7,370 nucleotides of DNA, taken from NCBI GenBank assembly GCA_025456495.1, contig JALOKO010000183.1, positions 1 through 7,370 of the forward strand. The letters run 5' to 3'. Below, piece after piece: positions 6,630 through 7,370 of this stretch (position 1 is its first letter; each line of letters starts with the position of its first letter). The DNA comes from Bryobacterales bacterium. Its GTDB lineage: Bacteria > Acidobacteriota > Terriglobia > Bryobacterales > Bryobacteraceae. A program made the translations under genes and the position numbers. The notes under the pieces are model-generated. The model was not told where the DNA came from. It made no database searches and worked only from the letters and a program-made list of their open reading frames with translations.

Positions 6630-7268
6630 ATGCCATCGCCCAGAACCGCACGCATTCGGGTACTACTGGTAGACGATCATCCCATTCTGCGGGAGGGGTT
6701 GGCGGCCATTCTTGGCAGCGAACACGACATGCTGGTGGTGAGCGAGGCGGGCAGCGGCGAGGACGCCCTGGAACAGTTCCCGAACTGCCGTCCGGATGTG
6801 ACTCTCATGGACTTGCGGTTGCCAGGCATGCAGGGCAGCGAGGCCATCGGCGCCATCTGCGCCGCCCACCCCGACGCCAAGGTGCTGGTGCTGAGCTCCT
6901 ATGCGGGCGATGAGGACATTCATCGGGCCTTGCAAGCCGGCGCCTATGGGTATCTGTTGAAGGACATGCTGCGCAAGGAGCTAATTGACGCGGTTCGCGC
7001 GGTGCATGCCGGGAACATGTACCTGCCTGACGCGGTTCGTGAGCGCTTGAGCGAACGGCTGTTGCATGAACCGCTGACGCCGCGAGAGACCGAAATCGTT
7101 GCTCTGATTGCGCAGGGCTATTCCAATCGCGAAATTTCCCAGGAGATCGGCGCCAGTGAGGGAACGGTGCGCATCCACGTGAGCCATATCCTGGCCAAAC
7201 TGGGCGTGACGGATCGCACCCAGGCAGCGCTGCAGGCGATCAAGCGAGGCATTGTTCCGCTGGCTTGA
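6630..7268 (+). CDS. NarL/FixJ-family response regulator (REC + LuxR-type HTH)
   Basis: The product is 212 residues, typical for the family. The receiver domain (about 8-125) has the acidic pair Asp15/Asp16, the phosphorylation site Asp61 (TLMDLRLPGM), Ser89, the aromatic switch Tyr108 and Lys111, so all signalling residues are present. The C-terminal LuxR-type helix-turn-helix (about 148-208) has LTPRETEIVALIAQGYSNREI and GTVRIHVSHILAKLGV, the latter containing the recognition helix. It is a cytoplasmic DNA-binding transcription factor, expected to dimerise and bind inverted repeats after phosphorylation. It starts 5 bases after the kinase stop, with GGAG of the kinase end serving as ribosome binding site 8 bases before the ATG. 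Co-transcription and pairing with His803 of that kinase are therefore near certain. An in-frame ATG at 6591, inside the kinase gene, is rejected because it adds a non-conserved leader. Likely targets are the nearby 7-4-7 repeats, by inference only. Confidence 0.97.
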   Translation: MPSPRTARIRVLLVDDHPILREGLAAILGSEHDMLVVSEAGSGEDALEQFPNCRPDVTLMDLRLPGMQGSEAIGAICAAHPDAKVLVLSSYAGDEDIHRALQAGAYGYLLKDMLRKELIDAVRAVHAGNMYLPDAVRERLSERLLHEPLTPRETEIVALIAQGYSNREISQEIGASEGTVRIHVSHILAKLGVTDRTQAALQAIKRGIVPLA

Positions 7269-7322
7269 CCAAGGCCCGCGGCGCCCACCGACTGGCCCTG
7301 CGCAGCAGCGCCATGAACGCAA

Positions 7323-7340
7323 ATATGACATTCGTCATAT
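7323..7340. promoter_or_regulatory. Perfect 7-4-7 inverted repeat, candidate operator
   Basis: ATATGAC-ATTC-GTCATAT is a perfect inverted repeat with 7-bp arms and a 4-bp spacer, AT-rich against GC-rich surroundings. It lies 54 bp after the response-regulator stop and has no T-run after it, so it does not look like a terminator. LuxR-type HTH dimers bind two half-sites in this arrangement. A weak -10-like GATAGT (7361-7366) follows 20 bp later, so it may control a rightward gene beginning beyond the window edge. Confidence 0.6.
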
Positions 7341-7370
7341 AGATCGGTAACGCATGCACTGATAGTGTTG

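Noticed and set aside
7269..7322. GC-rich stretch after the regulator stop as a terminator
   Set aside because: Only short GCGC/GGCC self-complementarity and no T-run; no convincing stem.

Overview
This is a GC-rich window (about 60% by eye) with five protein genes, densely packed in two opposite directions. No tRNA, rRNA, CRISPR array, insertion sequence or origin was seen. The gene mix suggests a free-living, metabolically versatile Gram-negative: a double-propeller 'Reg_prop' histidine kinase, a NarL/LuxR-type response regulator, and exported WD40 and SH3-like proteins. Acidobacteria (Bryobacter/Solibacter-like) fit best. A gammaproteobacterium of the Xanthomonadales type cannot be excluded. 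The taxon is inference from content only.

Left arm, minus strand, reading from the centre outward: (1) 3477-1957, an exported protein of the argininosuccinate lyase/fumarase (aspartase) superfamily; (2) 1809-745, an exported seven-bladed WD40 propeller; (3) 603 to beyond the window start, an exported protein with SH3-like features, cut by the window edge. Gaps are about 147 and 141 bp, so each gene may have its own promoter. A TATACT -10 box precedes the WD40 gene. A TATCAT box sits exactly where it would make the third gene leaderless.

Right arm, plus strand: 3634-6624 encodes a sensor histidine kinase with 14 periplasmic propeller blades, a Y_Y_Y domain, one membrane span, HisKA_3 and HATPase_c. 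Five bases later, 6630-7268 encodes its cognate NarL-family response regulator. The kinase operon and the lyase gene diverge from a 156-bp region.

The unifying theme is extracytoplasmic function. Every product except the response regulator carries an export signal, and the kinase's sensor domain faces the same compartment. The lyase keeps the ASL catalytic motifs but lacks the residues that hold the arginine half of argininosuccinate, so it probably acts on another aspartate/fumarate-type C-N substrate outside the cytoplasm.

The most interesting regulatory signal is a perfect 7-4-7 inverted repeat (ATATGAC-ATTC-GTCATAT) at 7323-7340, just downstream of the response regulator. A 12/14 arm match lies at 1894-1911, centred near -44 of the predicted WD40 promoter. 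This is where a dimeric activator would sit, and it suggests a regulon linking both arms.
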